Below, piece after piece: positions 12,401-21,884 of a stretch of DNA of 64,000 nt (position 1 is the first letter of the stretch; every line of letters starts with the position of its first letter). The notes under the pieces are model-generated. The model worked only from the letters and a program-made list of their open reading frames with translations. It was not told the DNA's origin and did no database searches. The stretch spans positions 465,001 to 529,000 of the forward strand of contig NC_090162.1 in assembly GCF_017916325.1 (NCBI RefSeq), in the 5' to 3' direction. The position numbers and the translations under genes are program-made. This stretch comes from Leishmania martiniquensis. Lineage: Eukaryota > Euglenozoa > Kinetoplastea > Trypanosomatida > Trypanosomatidae.

Positions 12401-14105
12401 TGGCCCAGCCGACGTCCTCCGTCTCCATGTGCTCGGTCACGCCGTCGAGGTAGCTCTCGTAGAGTCTCTGGCTCTCCGCGTACTGGCCAGCGTGCCGGTG
12501 CACACGTGCCATTGAAAGTTGCACCTGCAGCAACCGCGCCGAGTTCGCTGAGGGCCCCTTCGACTGGAGCAGCAGCAGCTGCGCGCGACCTTGCGAGATG
12601 GCATGATCGACGCGCTCGCTGTCCTCATAAAACAGCTTCGCATCTTCCGTCACAAAGGCGTGATTGAAAGGCAACGGGCTCACCAACCCAGGGGCGACCT
12701 GGGGCGGGCACCACATCGGGTTGCGCTCCATCGTGGATAGCGCCATCTGATACTGCTCAGCAGCTTCCCAGTATTGCTGATTACTCGCGTACGCGTTGGC
12801 TAGGAGCACGCGCAGGAGTAGCAGGTGGCACTCTGGATCACCCACAGCGTGCTCATGTTCAGCAGAGTGTGACGTCGCAGCCGCTGTGGATGTGCCGCTC
12901 TCACCAGGCGCCGTCGCAGTGGCACAGTCCTCCTGACCCAGCGCCAGGCGTCGCTGAAGCGCATATGCGGCCTTGGCTATGTGCACCACCTCGCACAGCA
13001 GATGTGTGGTGCGGTACGTCTCGAAACTGATGAGGCAAAACATCGCGTTGTTCACGAGCACACGCGCGTAAAGGGTGAGAAAGGCGACGTCCTCTCGACT
13101 ACGACCGAATGGATCCTCGTACCGCTGCTGCATAGCGTGCTGAATGGCGGCGCAGTCAGCGAAGGAGTCCTCGCGCAAGGACAGCGAAAGCTGCCGCTCC
13201 CATTCTCGCAGTGTGGGATCAAAGGTCGGCTGTGCCCACTCGGCCAGGGAAGAGGCCCACGCCTTTATCCGCTCCTTGACGTGCTCCACGAAAGATGTGA
13301 GCTGCAGATGCCTCCGCAGCTCAGCAGTTCTCAAAGCCGCTGCCTCCACCTTTTCCACCTCAGCAGCCGCCGCGGAAGGCAAGCTGGGAGGAGACCTGCG
13401 CAGTCGCGGCGTTGGGGTTCTGCCTCGAGCCTTCACCGCCGAATCGGCGGCCAACCCTACCCGCCCGAGGTGCCTGCCCTCTTCCACGGGCCTTTGGGCT
13501 GGCATCCCACTGGCAGCCCCAGCCGCCTCACTTGACGCTTTGTCGAGAGACTGAAGCAGCCGAGTCGCCTGTTGTCGGGGCGTCGCGCGTCCGCGAGGCG
13601 AGTCGGTTGCACATCGGCTACGCATCGGCTTCACGTCAAAACTGTCCGCTGCCGTTGCCGCAGCAACCGACGCGCAGCGCCGACCTTTCTGCCTGCGTGA
13701 CAGCTGCCCTCGAGGCGCCGCCGATTCCGGCCCGCCCCTTCGCCCGCGCGACGACACGCCACAGCCTCTGCCTGTCCGGCCTGCCGGCTTCGATGCTGCC
13801 GCCGCCGCTGACGGGGGTGATGCCGCCGGCATTCCCGCAGCACCCCCCGGCATCGTGACGGGCAAGGAGGCTGCTGAGGCTTTGGCGAGCGATGCCGCCT
13901 TCGACGAATGAGTTGAGTAGAAAGCACACGACTGCCATGAGTTGCCCCGAGACGTACACATTTCTGAGCAGCACAGAATGCCTCCTGTGCGGCCCGCAAC
14001 CGGTCGTCCTGCCCGACGCGCCGCTATACCGGTACCGGCGGACGCCAAAACGCTCGTGCGGCGGCTCGCCAGGAGACTGCCCTGGCGCGTTGAGAGGCGT
14101 CTCAT
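9441..14105 (-). CDS. Large tetratricopeptide-repeat protein
   Basis: 1554 aa. The first ~250 residues are Arg/Ser/Ala-rich, low in complexity and basic, and could include a mitochondrial or other targeting region. From about residue 320 to the end the protein is helical with many TPR-like units, e.g. a unit around NAYASNQQYWEAAEQYQMAL, VALVDRALEEYIRTIELL, and a dense C-terminal block (YANRQNRFEDAVAMLQRAHR, LYERAAAVCPTYLEVAEV). TPR arrays are protein-binding scaffolds; no catalytic domain is visible and I do not recognise a named orthologue. It ends with a TPR-like helix and LNRK. The ATG at 14103-14105 sits 9 nt inside a candidate acceptor (14114-14115) with a clean polypyrimidine tract, which supports this start. 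The TPR call is firm, the role unknown. Confidence 0.88.
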   Translation of the reverse strand: MRRLSTRQGSLLASRRTSVLASAGTGIAARRAGRPVAGRTGGILCCSEMCTSRGNSWQSCAFYSTHSSKAASLAKASAASLPVTMPGGAAGMPAASPPSAAAAASKPAGRTGRGCGVSSRGRRGGPESAAPRGQLSRRQKGRRCASVAAATAADSFDVKPMRSRCATDSPRGRATPRQQATRLLQSLDKASSEAAGAASGMPAQRPVEEGRHLGRVGLAADSAVKARGRTPTPRLRRSPPSLPSAAAAEVEKVEAAALRTAELRRHLQLTSFVEHVKERIKAWASSLAEWAQPTFDPTLREWERQLSLSLREDSFADCAAIQHAMQQRYEDPFGRSREDVAFLTLYARVLVNNAMFCLISFETYRTTHLLCEVVHIAKAAYALQRRLALGQEDCATATAPGESGTSTAAATSHSAEHEHAVGDPECHLLLLRVLLANAYASNQQYWEAAEQYQMALSTMERNPMWCPPQVAPGLVSPLPFNHAFVTEDAKLFYEDSERVDHAISQGRAQLLLLQSKGPSANSARLLQVQLSMARVHRHAGQYAESQRLYESYLDGVTEHMETEDVGWAMLELGRLLLYQVKSSDAAAIYLETASSILLEDAETRLQAAEAQGDSSGNNRHSEAAAAEARIAAGNAAHRAAGGLIDVAMAFHAVGKTGQAIGLLEGCLRLLERADLGLISGWARRQYADMLASVALVDRALEEYIRTIELLRDGCGDSVAQLGAGGEMVSLHPGEVEGHLAFCLQTYVGDHKRAVKHYRNIVKGWHKRDAPVKSAQARLHKRSRRQRATAGSIGVLDGAAFTSGQARARSFPALPRADFSLQPDVMHWILSNYVACCERIGAYAEAVEVQKRLIEIEGALGGGVVDSYVKLISLARQAGDMEKTLALCFYVFFLPDNMMPSETRLSVANSFASSCHRLGNSRMGSVLLQAVQQVRGDHDASSLARYAMGLKALDSSDRVQLDGMDIATSIDSIGRVFRRAASIVVTDMVVNGIEDEEQASRDDRGARGGNARSRSPSTSSSSWTRERVDRALSGLIVLSRGAFFFHQNRFMKDAEELYAAALQHVDHIVSSMPVLTERLQREMGILLVNYATLKSTADPKLAATLYERAAAVCPTYLEVAEVVADVLVQSGDYAKGAAYMKRVMRANPSSAAEMHMRLARLGIGNAWETLSHGQRMEAMEHLLRGLGVAPERVAAAFAAGVQSQLSDANKLSAVMPLSDLAPLLLDGVATSMSEDAVCFATYVVQTRFNEPQLLNRMYRRALLRFPQHATILVNYATLCMHSGYHTLARKYIAKAYAASSGDLNCTMCYAHYLCRYFDNQQVGSGEALYARFLELYPNAAQAHAAFANYMAGVMPTPFKTELHFKAALQLAPTSEDVVLQYGQFMWACTDSKTAYTNDEVRQRVFDRTEQLFKKAVAINPDSFTACHQLGTFYANRQNRFEDAVAMLQRAHRLQPGNAEVLRHLLGALHGECVRTQKEGLQRGSAVGSQGFNAHSLSGRLHSLVDATRDMFEHVLRMDPDDKATLESYARFAVETLHDPKLAAAIYRRIEKLNRK

Positions 14106-16653
14106 TGCTAAGCCTGACCAGTTTACCCCAAAGAAGGAAAAAAGGACACCTATTCGACCCCCCTCCCTTGATCAGCTAGAGGAGAGCCGTGAAGAGGCGA
14201 GGCAGCCAACGTGCTGCGCCCTCTCCTGCGCAGGCGAGCACAATTTTCCCACTGTCCTCGAGACAGGAAAGGACGAGAACACCGTCGTGATAATCGTATA
14301 TGGCGCCCCCGGGTGAGCGCACTATCGAAACGAGTGCTGGAAAAGAGGACACCAACACCAGGGGAGGGGGAGGGGAGGGAGTAATAGCGGCAGCACGCGT
14401 GGCGGCTACAGCCGCTTTGGCTGTCGTGAAAGCAGTAGCAGTAGTGGTACACGCACACTCACACAAATCAGCGAAAGGGCACCCGTACACCAAGAGGTCG
14501 AGCTCGCAACGAGTCGAACCACAAAGAAAAAGAAACTTTGACGGGAGAGGAGACGCAGAAACGCGCAGAGGGGGTGGGGGTGGGGGGAAGAGGTGTTAAG
14601 ATACGCAAAAGAGCGTGAAGCAGTGTGATCAAGATCAGTGGATTCCTCCCTCCCTCTCTCACTCTATTCCGCTCTGTGCGCTTGAAGACTCACAGCTCTT
14701 CCTTATCTCTCTTCTTATTTCGTGTGTGTGGTCGCCGCCACCAATACGCACACCCACGCTGAGGGACGGAGGGGGGAGAGAGGCGCCAAGACAGGAAGAA
14801 AAAAATCGTTGGAAAAAGTGGAAGTGGAGGGGGGCAGCGGCTGAAGAGAAGGAAGGGGGGAGATTGAAAAATCTGTGGGACGACACCAACGCGCTGCCGT
14901 ACTGCCAAGCGCACACAAAGGCTCAGCAACTTCCACAAAGAGGAAATGTACGGATACGCGAGTGGGCAATGGGGCCGCGCACACTCCGGCACCGTCACAC
15001 ACACACACACACCTCCGTTCTTATTCACGGTGCGCAGTGCTGTTTGGTGCTGAAGCTGGTTATATGTCCTTCCTCGGCAGGCCTCCGTGCGCGTTCGAAC
15101 CCGGCGGATGGGGTAGCGAGCTCTGTTTATGTGAGCGTGTCTTTGTACAATATGGTGCTTGTGCCTGCGTCCGTGTCGTTTCGGTTGAGCGGTAGGCAAT
15201 GACTGTAGCCGGCAGACGCGCACGAGACCAGAAAAGAGAACGAACGTGTATCACTCGTTCGACCTCGCAGGGAAGGGGCGCAGCAGGAGAGACGGCGCCG
15301 AGGAGGAGGAAGAGGACGCAGAGACGCTGCTGATGCAACGCGGTGACGCCGGATGAGCCCGTCGCTGTCTTTTTCCGCTTCCTCCTTTGTGTGTATGTCT
15401 GCCGGTGCTGGCTCGTGGCTCTTCAGCTCTCCTCTTTCTCTCACACACACGTCTGCAGTTGTCTCTGAAGAGCCAAGGCGCTGCTCCTGTGAAGAAGAGT
15501 GAGGGTGCAGCCACGGACGGGGGTGCGAAGTGGGCGGAAGGAAGAGAGTTGGGAAGGGGCGAATGCCTTTAGAAAGGCGCGCGTGTCCACCCCTGCACCA
15601 AAAATAAAGCGAACGAAAAGAGGAGTCGCGATGGTGTTCAATGAGAGATCCCTTCAGCAGTCTGTAGGTCGAGGGGAGGAGGGGGGTAGCGACGTACACG
15701 ATTGATGCGTGCTCTGTGGACGGGGCAGGAAACGAGCATGAGGGGTGGGAATGTGAGAGCAAACGTTGTTGAAAAGGAATGTGAGCAGGCGGGGCGGGGG
15801 TAAGGTCGACAGTGGATGGAGATGAGGCGGGGCCGAGGCGCCCATCGATGTAGCCTATCCATGTACAGCTCGAAGGTCTGCGGAGGGGAAAAAAGGAAGC
15901 CCTCCAGTGGGGACGAGGCCCGCAGCGCTGGTGGTTCGGCGCGCGGAGTCAGAGGCATGGAACAGACCATCGCCCCCAGCCAGACGCCCCTACTTACTCG
16001 CTTTTCATGCTTTGAAGCCGTTACCGAGAACGTCCACCAGTCATGGGTGAAAACGGTGCTTAGGAACGTCGGCCCCCACCTACCAGCCCCTGCGTCTCCG
16101 TCGGATGCGTCGTATCTGCATCATCGCGTTGAGGAATGAACGTATCGACTCACAAGCGTAAAGGTCTAGTCCACAGGCACGGCGGGGAGCCTGGTCCGCG
16201 CTCAGAATCCAAGTAAGACCAGCGACATCGAAGCCCCACCTCACCTCGTGGGGGGGGGGAGTGGAGAAGATGGCTGAAGAAGCGGTCACCTGCTTCTTTC
16301 CGCAACATCCGCCGCCCTTCAACGACCCTGGGGCTCAATACAGGGTGCCCTGGCGGCGGCGAAAGAGACAGGCAACGCCGCCGGACGCATGCGAAAGGCC
16401 ACCGCTGAAGGCCGTGTGGGTGAGAGGCGCAGGGCGCAGGCGGTACAGCCAGACCGATGGGGAGAGGGCGCGTGGCAGCGGGGTGGTTCAAAAGAGTGTC
16501 TGCACGCCCGTGCGGAGTCCTAAACTCCCCACCACCACCACCACCACACACACACACACCGAGGGACTGAGAGGAGATGTGTGTGTAGTCAGGGCATTTG
16601 TTGGCGCACCATCGAGGTGTGCGTCGATGATCGGATGGCACGGCAGCAAACTC
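14106..16653. other. Spacer between EXPERA-like gene and TPR gene
   Basis: About 2.5 kb with no supported gene. It is rich in GA runs (14350-14380, 14570-14590), (CA)n near 14996-15011 and 16541-16558, and Ser/Pro-rich spurious frames. The left end carries the TPR gene's splice signal; most of the rest is probably the EXPERA-like gene's 3' UTR. Confidence 0.5.
14114..14145 (-). promoter_or_regulatory. Candidate spliced-leader acceptor for TPR gene
   Basis: A polypurine run at 14130-14145 on the plus strand is a polypyrimidine tract on the coding strand. The next AG is at 14114-14115, giving a very short 5' UTR before the ATG at 14105. Confidence 0.45.
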
Positions 16654-17247
16654 TTACTTCGTCTTGCCGCCCTTGTGATTCTTGTGGCCCTGCTGTCGGT
16701 GCTGTTGCGGATGCGGTGACGCGACAGCCTTTGGCTTGGAGGTACAGGGCACGTTTTCGACGGCGGGCGCGCGGAAGCATTGATAAAGGAGGATAGATGG
16801 AGTGATGATCCACAGCGACCATGGAGCGATGAGCATTGTCAGTCGGTCCTGAAAGGGGTTGTGGCGCGTGTATTTGAATCCCTCGGCAACGTCAACGAGG
16901 CAGTAAAGGACGGTCTTGTACAGCGTCATGAGAGCAACCACAATCGTGAGTTTTATGGCGTCGCTTTGCCGATTGCACATCGACAAGAAGAGCGCGCAGA
17001 CGCCCATCGCCACCTCCGCGAGGTTCATCCACGACTGCACCACGACGAAAGCATCCTCGTTTGCAGTGTAGCGCCTGTCGTATTGGGCGTACATGGTCCA
17101 GTACGTAAAAGGGACGACCTCGGCCAGAGGGTGGGGCACGTCGGCCCTCTGTGGGCGCATCAGCACAAAGATAGAGTCGACGATAACAGCGGGGGCCGTG
17201 GCAAGGAACCACACCTTTGCCAGCAGTGGGAGAGTGGCCTGCGGCAT
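16654..17247 (-). CDS. EXPERA-like four-helix membrane protein (EBP/TMEM97-like)
   Basis: 197 aa from the ATG at 17245-17247 (MPQATLPLLAKVWF). The open frame continues upstream, but those 72 residues look like translated 5' UTR. Four hydrophobic segments are visible at about 9-31, 65-92, 98-120 and 138-158. An acidic residue follows WMNLAE in helix 2, and helix 4 has the aromatic/proline pattern PWSLWIITPS. This is the layout of the EXPERA superfamily (emopamil-binding sterol isomerase, TMEM97/sigma-2, TM6SF), ER membrane proteins that handle sterols. The C-terminus is His/Lys-rich and ends KGGKTK, a possible ER-retrieval type basic tail. Sterol delta8-delta7 isomerase activity cannot be claimed: identity is low and the catalytic histidine/glutamate set is not clear. 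An alternative is an unrelated small four-TM protein. Confidence 0.6.
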   Translation of the reverse strand: MPQATLPLLAKVWFLATAPAVIVDSIFVLMRPQRADVPHPLAEVVPFTYWTMYAQYDRRYTANEDAFVVVQSWMNLAEVAMGVCALFLSMCNRQSDAIKLTIVVALMTLYKTVLYCLVDVAEGFKYTRHNPFQDRLTMLIAPWSLWIITPSILLYQCFRAPAVENVPCTSKPKAVASPHPQQHRQQGHKNHKGGKTK

Positions 17248-18155
17248 TGCCTGCTTGGGTGTGTGTCGCTCGTTCAGTGTATAGGTGCGTGTGTATACGC
17301 AAGCGGTGACCCGGCACGTGTAGAAAGGCAAGGAGTTACGCAAGGAAAGAGGCCTATTCGATGTATAGAGGGGAGGGGGAGTTGGCGAGATGCGAAGGCC
17401 AAGCTGGTAGGTGTCCAGTGCATGCGTGCGCAAGCAGGTGCGTGCTATGCCGGAGATGGTCACTGCAAAGTAATAGATGCTGAAAGTGGAGCATGCACGT
17501 GTGAATGTACATATATATATATATGTGTATGTAGTGTGTGCGTCGTTAGGCAGCTCGGAAGGATTTCAGCCACACCACCGATGAGCACACCGAAGGAAAG
17601 GGACCAGAGAAAAAAGGGGAAAGAAACAGCTCACGTGCTGAGCATGTAGGCTTTGTCAGTGGGCGCAGATGAAGTCCGCCTCCGCCTCCTCCTCCTCCTC
17701 CCGCCCCCCCCCGCAGTGCTCCGGAGCGAAAGCGTCCGTGCCACGTCAAAGAGACGCGCCTCTGTGCGAGAAGAAACCCACGGCAGGAGGCAGGGAGAAG
17801 AGGAGTTACTTGTGGCACCCAGCCTTCCTCCTCTTCTCCTCCCGGGCCCTGTGTAGCTGTGCGCCGCCTCACCACCCCTTCGCCAGTTGATCTGGTCTAC
17901 TGCCCAACTTAGGGACTCTGTAAAAAGAGGAACAGTTGCTGTGGCGCAACATGTTTGTCTTACCAAGACACTTGTACGCGCATGGCAGCAGGGCATGCGC
18001 AAAAATTTCTCGCCTGCCCCCCCTCCTTCCCTGCTCACATGACCCTTGCCGGAGCCTAATCTACGGCATAGCAGTCAAGTGGCATGCACGCTTACATACA
18101 GTCGCACTTAGTCTCCCATCAGCATGGTCAATACACACGAGAGCGCAGCGACGGC
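17248..18155. other. Spacer between Whirly-like gene and EXPERA-like gene
   Basis: About 0.9 kb with no gene. It has polypurine runs near 17331-17352 and 17371-17382 that could serve as the splice signal of the EXPERA-like gene, and an (AT)n run at 17511-17524. The rest is GC-rich and unassigned. Confidence 0.5.
17511..17524. repeat. (AT)n microsatellite
   Basis: Seven AT units between the EXPERA-like gene and the Whirly-like gene. Confidence 0.85.
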
Positions 18156-20129
18156 CTAGAATGCCATGGTGTCCGCAGACTCCATCACTCCTCGGGACGC
18201 GGATACAGAAGCGGAGGCGGAGGCGGCGGACTTACGCTTTGCCGGCATCTTTCTGGACTTCTTCTTGGCCGTCTTTTTCTTACTGGACGCGGTCCCGCTG
18301 CCGCTCGCCTGGCGTTTGCGAGTCGGCGTGACAGCCTCATTCGCCGCACCCTCCTTTAGGTGCCTGTGCGGTCCGCTTCCACCTGTCTTCTCGGCATCCG
18401 CATCCGCTCTCGGTTGCGCGTTGGCTGCTGTGGCCTCGATGGTAGCGGTTTCCTCGCAGTCGTCATCGGCAGTCTTGCAATGAAGAGGAATGGCAGTCGC
18501 CGCGGCGACCGCGGCGGCGGCCTCTGCTGACGTCGCCTCTGCCGTTGTAGTCAAGTGCTCATACGCGAAGTTGCCTGTCACCCCCCCGCTGCTGGAGCGG
18601 AACGCACCGATGGTCTCCATCGCATGCACCGTTGTCCGCAAGTCGCCCGTCTCCGTGCTCCCCTGCATTTGGCGGGTGCGGCGGAGTACGTCGAAATCAC
18701 CGGCACGACTCACCTCCTGCACCTCTGACACCGCCACGCTGCCATCGCGTACAAAACGGGCCTCGGCGTAGCGATCCGCTGACTCCATCGTCATCTCGCC
18801 TCGCTCTCGCGTGTGGGTGTTCACGTAGGATGTCGAGGAGGGGCCAGATCCTGAGGGGGCCACAGACAGGGTCGATGGCGTGGCTGCCGCGCACTTCTCT
18901 GCGGCCGCCTCGTCGTCATCCTCGCCGCCTTCGACTTCGCCGACATCCCTTTCGATCTCCTCATAGTCGTCCTCCTCCGCTTCTGCGGCCGCCATCGTCG
19001 GCGCAGCTTTCGCTGGCGTCTCAGTAAATGGCTTTGATTCTGCCTCCGCCGCACCCTCCTCCGTCACCTTGCTGGCGGCAGGGCTCGCAGCAGCAGCAGC
19101 GAAGCTGCTGTGGCGACTGCCGCCGCGGCTGCCAAGCTGAGGAGCTCGACTCTGGTAGCTATGCTCCATCACGCTACCGCGGGTCCTCGCTGCAGGCGTG
19201 TATCGGTGGCTGAGGTACTGCGGCTGACTCGTTGAAGCTCTCTCGAGCGAGCCCCGCATGGCGTAGGGGCGTTGACTCACACGGTTCTGCTGTGAGTTGG
19301 AGGCCTTCCGCCGCGCTATTTCACGGCTGCAGTGCTCGATGGCGAAGAGGTCGCTCAACACACTCTCGAGGTGGGCAGTGAGCAAAACGAGGTTGGAGTC
19401 GCGAAGCGCAACACTCAACGTGCACACATCCCTGTCGACGTAGACCGGGTCGGGGTAGTCTTCGTCAGCTTTCAGATCGGCATCCGTGGACGAGTGAGCC
19501 GCCGCCGCTGCAAGGGCAGCCCCGCCCGGGCCGCCGAACGCTGCCGGAACTGTTTTGCGCGTCAGGCAAGCCGTCAGCATCACCTCCCTCGGCCGCTCGT
19601 CAACGTTGCTGCTCTTTCCCAGCGTCGCCGATGTCGAGGGCGGCGGCACAGCGGTCAGCGTCAAGGAAGAGCGCGGCCGATTCACGACGGCTGGCAAGTC
19701 GGACCAGCCTTGCAGCACGGTCAGCAGCTGCGCCACGTTGTAGGGTCGCAGAAACAGCCGCCCGTACATAAAGTCCTCTGGTGTGCGAGGCGGGTCGTCG
19801 GCAGAGACCGTCGGCGCAGCAGGCGCCTCCGCCGCTTCCGCGCAGCGATCATCCTCACAGGTGTCTCCCGCGGTAAGGGGGGCCACCGGGGGGAGAGGCT
19901 CTCGTACGCAGAGGACGAGGTGCCGCGGTCGCTTGCTGCTGAACTGCCAGAGAAGACGGGCAGGGAAAGGGGCGACATCGCTGTTACTACACTTGAGAGT
20001 GGCCGGGGTGAAAAGCTCACGAACGAAAATGCAGCGGTACGTCGTGTGCAGACACAGCGCATGGGCAGCGCGGGGCACTACCTGCGCGCCGGCAAACCCT
20101 CGTGAGCAGCGCAGCAGCCAAGATCGCAT
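18156..20129 (-). CDS. Possible diverged MRP/Whirly-like protein with basic tail
   Basis: 657 aa from the ATG at 20127-20129. The frame extends to 20192 but only with a GTG, and a clear polypyrimidine tract with its AG lies between, so the ATG is preferred. The N-terminus (MRSWLLRCSRGF...) is Arg-rich and hydrophobic, like a mitochondrial presequence. At about 119-269 the order of elements resembles the MRP gene two positions upstream in the unit: RLFLRPYNVAQLLTVLQ against RRISMRFRHIDLAGFVSVVE, a basic beta-strand pair near VMLTACLTR, then LSVALRDSNLVLLTAHLESVLSDLF against WAVRFENQFAVTMEHFLQSALTESF. A long Ala-rich insertion splits the second half. After ~280 the chain is disordered and acidic, and ends in a Lys/Ala/Ser tail (KKKTAKKKSRK) like histone H1. 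If the match holds it would bind mitochondrial RNA. This is my inference; the family link needs a profile search. Confidence 0.6.
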   Translation of the reverse strand: MRSWLLRCSRGFAGAQVVPRAAHALCLHTTYRCIFVRELFTPATLKCSNSDVAPFPARLLWQFSSKRPRHLVLCVREPLPPVAPLTAGDTCEDDRCAEAAEAPAAPTVSADDPPRTPEDFMYGRLFLRPYNVAQLLTVLQGWSDLPAVVNRPRSSLTLTAVPPPSTSATLGKSSNVDERPREVMLTACLTRKTVPAAFGGPGGAALAAAAAHSSTDADLKADEDYPDPVYVDRDVCTLSVALRDSNLVLLTAHLESVLSDLFAIEHCSREIARRKASNSQQNRVSQRPYAMRGSLERASTSQPQYLSHRYTPAARTRGSVMEHSYQSRAPQLGSRGGSRHSSFAAAAASPAASKVTEEGAAEAESKPFTETPAKAAPTMAAAEAEEDDYEEIERDVGEVEGGEDDDEAAAEKCAAATPSTLSVAPSGSGPSSTSYVNTHTRERGEMTMESADRYAEARFVRDGSVAVSEVQEVSRAGDFDVLRRTRQMQGSTETGDLRTTVHAMETIGAFRSSSGGVTGNFAYEHLTTTAEATSAEAAAAVAAATAIPLHCKTADDDCEETATIEATAANAQPRADADAEKTGGSGPHRHLKEGAANEAVTPTRKRQASGSGTASSKKKTAKKKSRKMPAKRKSAASASASVSASRGVMESADTMAF

Positions 20130-21884
20130 GGCGGGCCGGCACCGCGCTGTGCACAGAAGAGAGATGAAAAAGAAGACGGTTACGGTAGGCACGACTCCTG
20201 CCTGAGCATGTTACGGTAAGGGCGGGGTGCGCTGGTGCGCGAGGACGCCTGCGGTATTGATGAGCTTCGATTCTACTTCCGTCCCTCACTGGCTGGAGAG
20301 AGCACCGAGGGAAAGGGTGGTCGCAGAGATGCGCAGCGCCGCCCCGACCCTTTTCGGCTGCACGCTCGCTCTGAAAAGAGAGCGCGCAGATGGTGGTGGA
20401 GAGGAGCTTTCTTTTTTGTTGTTTTTTGTGTGTAAAACAGTCAATTCTCTACTCTCAGCAGCGCGCTCGCAGACCCGATATGCTCGTGTACTTTGTGTGT
20501 GGGGGGGGGGGCGTGCCACACAGGCGAGGGAGACACAAGAGCCGAATGCTATGGTGAGATGTGTGACGAAAGACAGCTTCTTCGTTTTGAGTGTGTGATG
20601 AGGATGCGCTCAAGAGAGCAGAGGGGAGAGAGAAGGATAGAAGCGGGGAAGGGGCGGCACCGGCTCCACATCGTATCGGACAGAGGCGCACACGCACGCA
20701 CACACACACAGTAAGAGGGCTCTTTTTCCCCCTTATTTCCGCTTGGGAGACGGTATTTGCCCGCAACGTAGGGATACAGCAGATGCTGGCGAAAGGACGA
20801 GGACGCGAAGTGGGGGGAGGGGGAGGGAGAGGCGAGGCAATCGTAGATCGAAGCAGGTGAGGAAAGATGAAGTGTCATACGTGTCACAGACACACAGGTG
20901 GCCCCTGTGTGGCTTCCGGTGCAGGCTTGCTGAAGAGGCTTGCCGGCAAGCGCCACAGGCCCTTCGCCTAAAAGAATGCTGGCGAGAACGCACGCAACAA
21001 CACGAGCGCTCAATAACGAAAAAAAAACATACGGGCGCACTCGCCAAGCCAGCGTGAACACCCTCACCTCAAAAGCCTACCGCATGGCAGGAGTGTACAT
21101 TACCCCACCGAGCGCACACACAAACACAAACGCCTGCGAAATCTTCGCCATTTTGTGTGGGGGGAGGGGGGGTTCTGCCTCGGCTGTGGCTGCTGCTGTA
21201 TGCGTGTATCGGGCCGTTGTGTCCTCTCTCCTCCCTCTCCTCCTCCTCTTGGGGGCTGTCGACGCTTCCTTTGATCACTCCTGTTTGCCTTTGCATAGGC
21301 GTGCACCCGCCCGTGTTTTTTTTCGTAACCATGAAGGCAGCGAACATCATTTCCACTAACGTTTGTGCAACGAATCCTTCCCGCCTCTCCACCTCCGCTC
21401 CCGCCTCGGTCGTTCTCTCGCGCACCGCAAAGCGTCGTTTCCTATCGCCTTCCCCCTTTTCGATACGGCCCGCGTGGAGGAGAGAGGGGAGGGAGGGCCG
21501 GGGTGGAAGTAAGTCATACATGTGCATGCTCGCTGTTGCCTTGCAGCGCACGGTGCTCCGCACGTGCGCCGCCTTTTCTCCCGCAACGCCCACGAACACG
21601 CCTGACACAGGACACGTACTTGTGTAACCAAGGATGCCATCACGCATAGCGAGTACGAAAAAAAGAGCTACACATGTGGCACACGCTGATCTGCCCCATG
21701 AAGCGACACAACACCCTTTTAATGCGCCATACGAATTGGGTTGCGCTCGACCGCCTTCGGCCCATCAGCACCCAGCGCGGCAGTATCACAGCTAAGCACA
21801 CCCCTCTCTCCCTCTCCCGCTATGGACGCGCGCGGAGTGCACGAAAGCGTGTTTAGAGGCGCCTTGCTGCCCGGCATAGGCTGC
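20130..21884. other. Spacer between MRP gene and Whirly-like gene
   Basis: About 1.75 kb with no gene. It carries the splice signal at 20147-20179, then (CA)n near 20692-20710, GA runs near 20610-20660 and 20808-20835, and long pyrimidine stretches at 21225-21255 on the plus strand. Probably mostly the 3' UTR of the MRP gene. Confidence 0.5.
20147..20179 (-). promoter_or_regulatory. Candidate spliced-leader acceptor for Whirly-like gene
   Basis: GA-rich run 20154-20179 on the plus strand with the next CT at 20147-20148 (AG on the coding strand), 17 nt before the ATG at 20129. It lies inside the upstream GTG extension of the frame and therefore decides the start. Confidence 0.5.

Noticed and set aside
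15080..15105. GTTCGAACCC, a tRNA B-box look-alike
   Set aside because: The flanking bases do not form a T-stem and no A-box or acceptor stem can be folded around it.
20130..20192. N-terminal extension of the Whirly-like protein to 20192
   Set aside because: It starts with GTG and lies across a polypyrimidine tract and splice acceptor, so it is not expected in the mRNA. The same reasoning removes the GTG/TTG extensions at 7303, 22619, 42427 and 60473.
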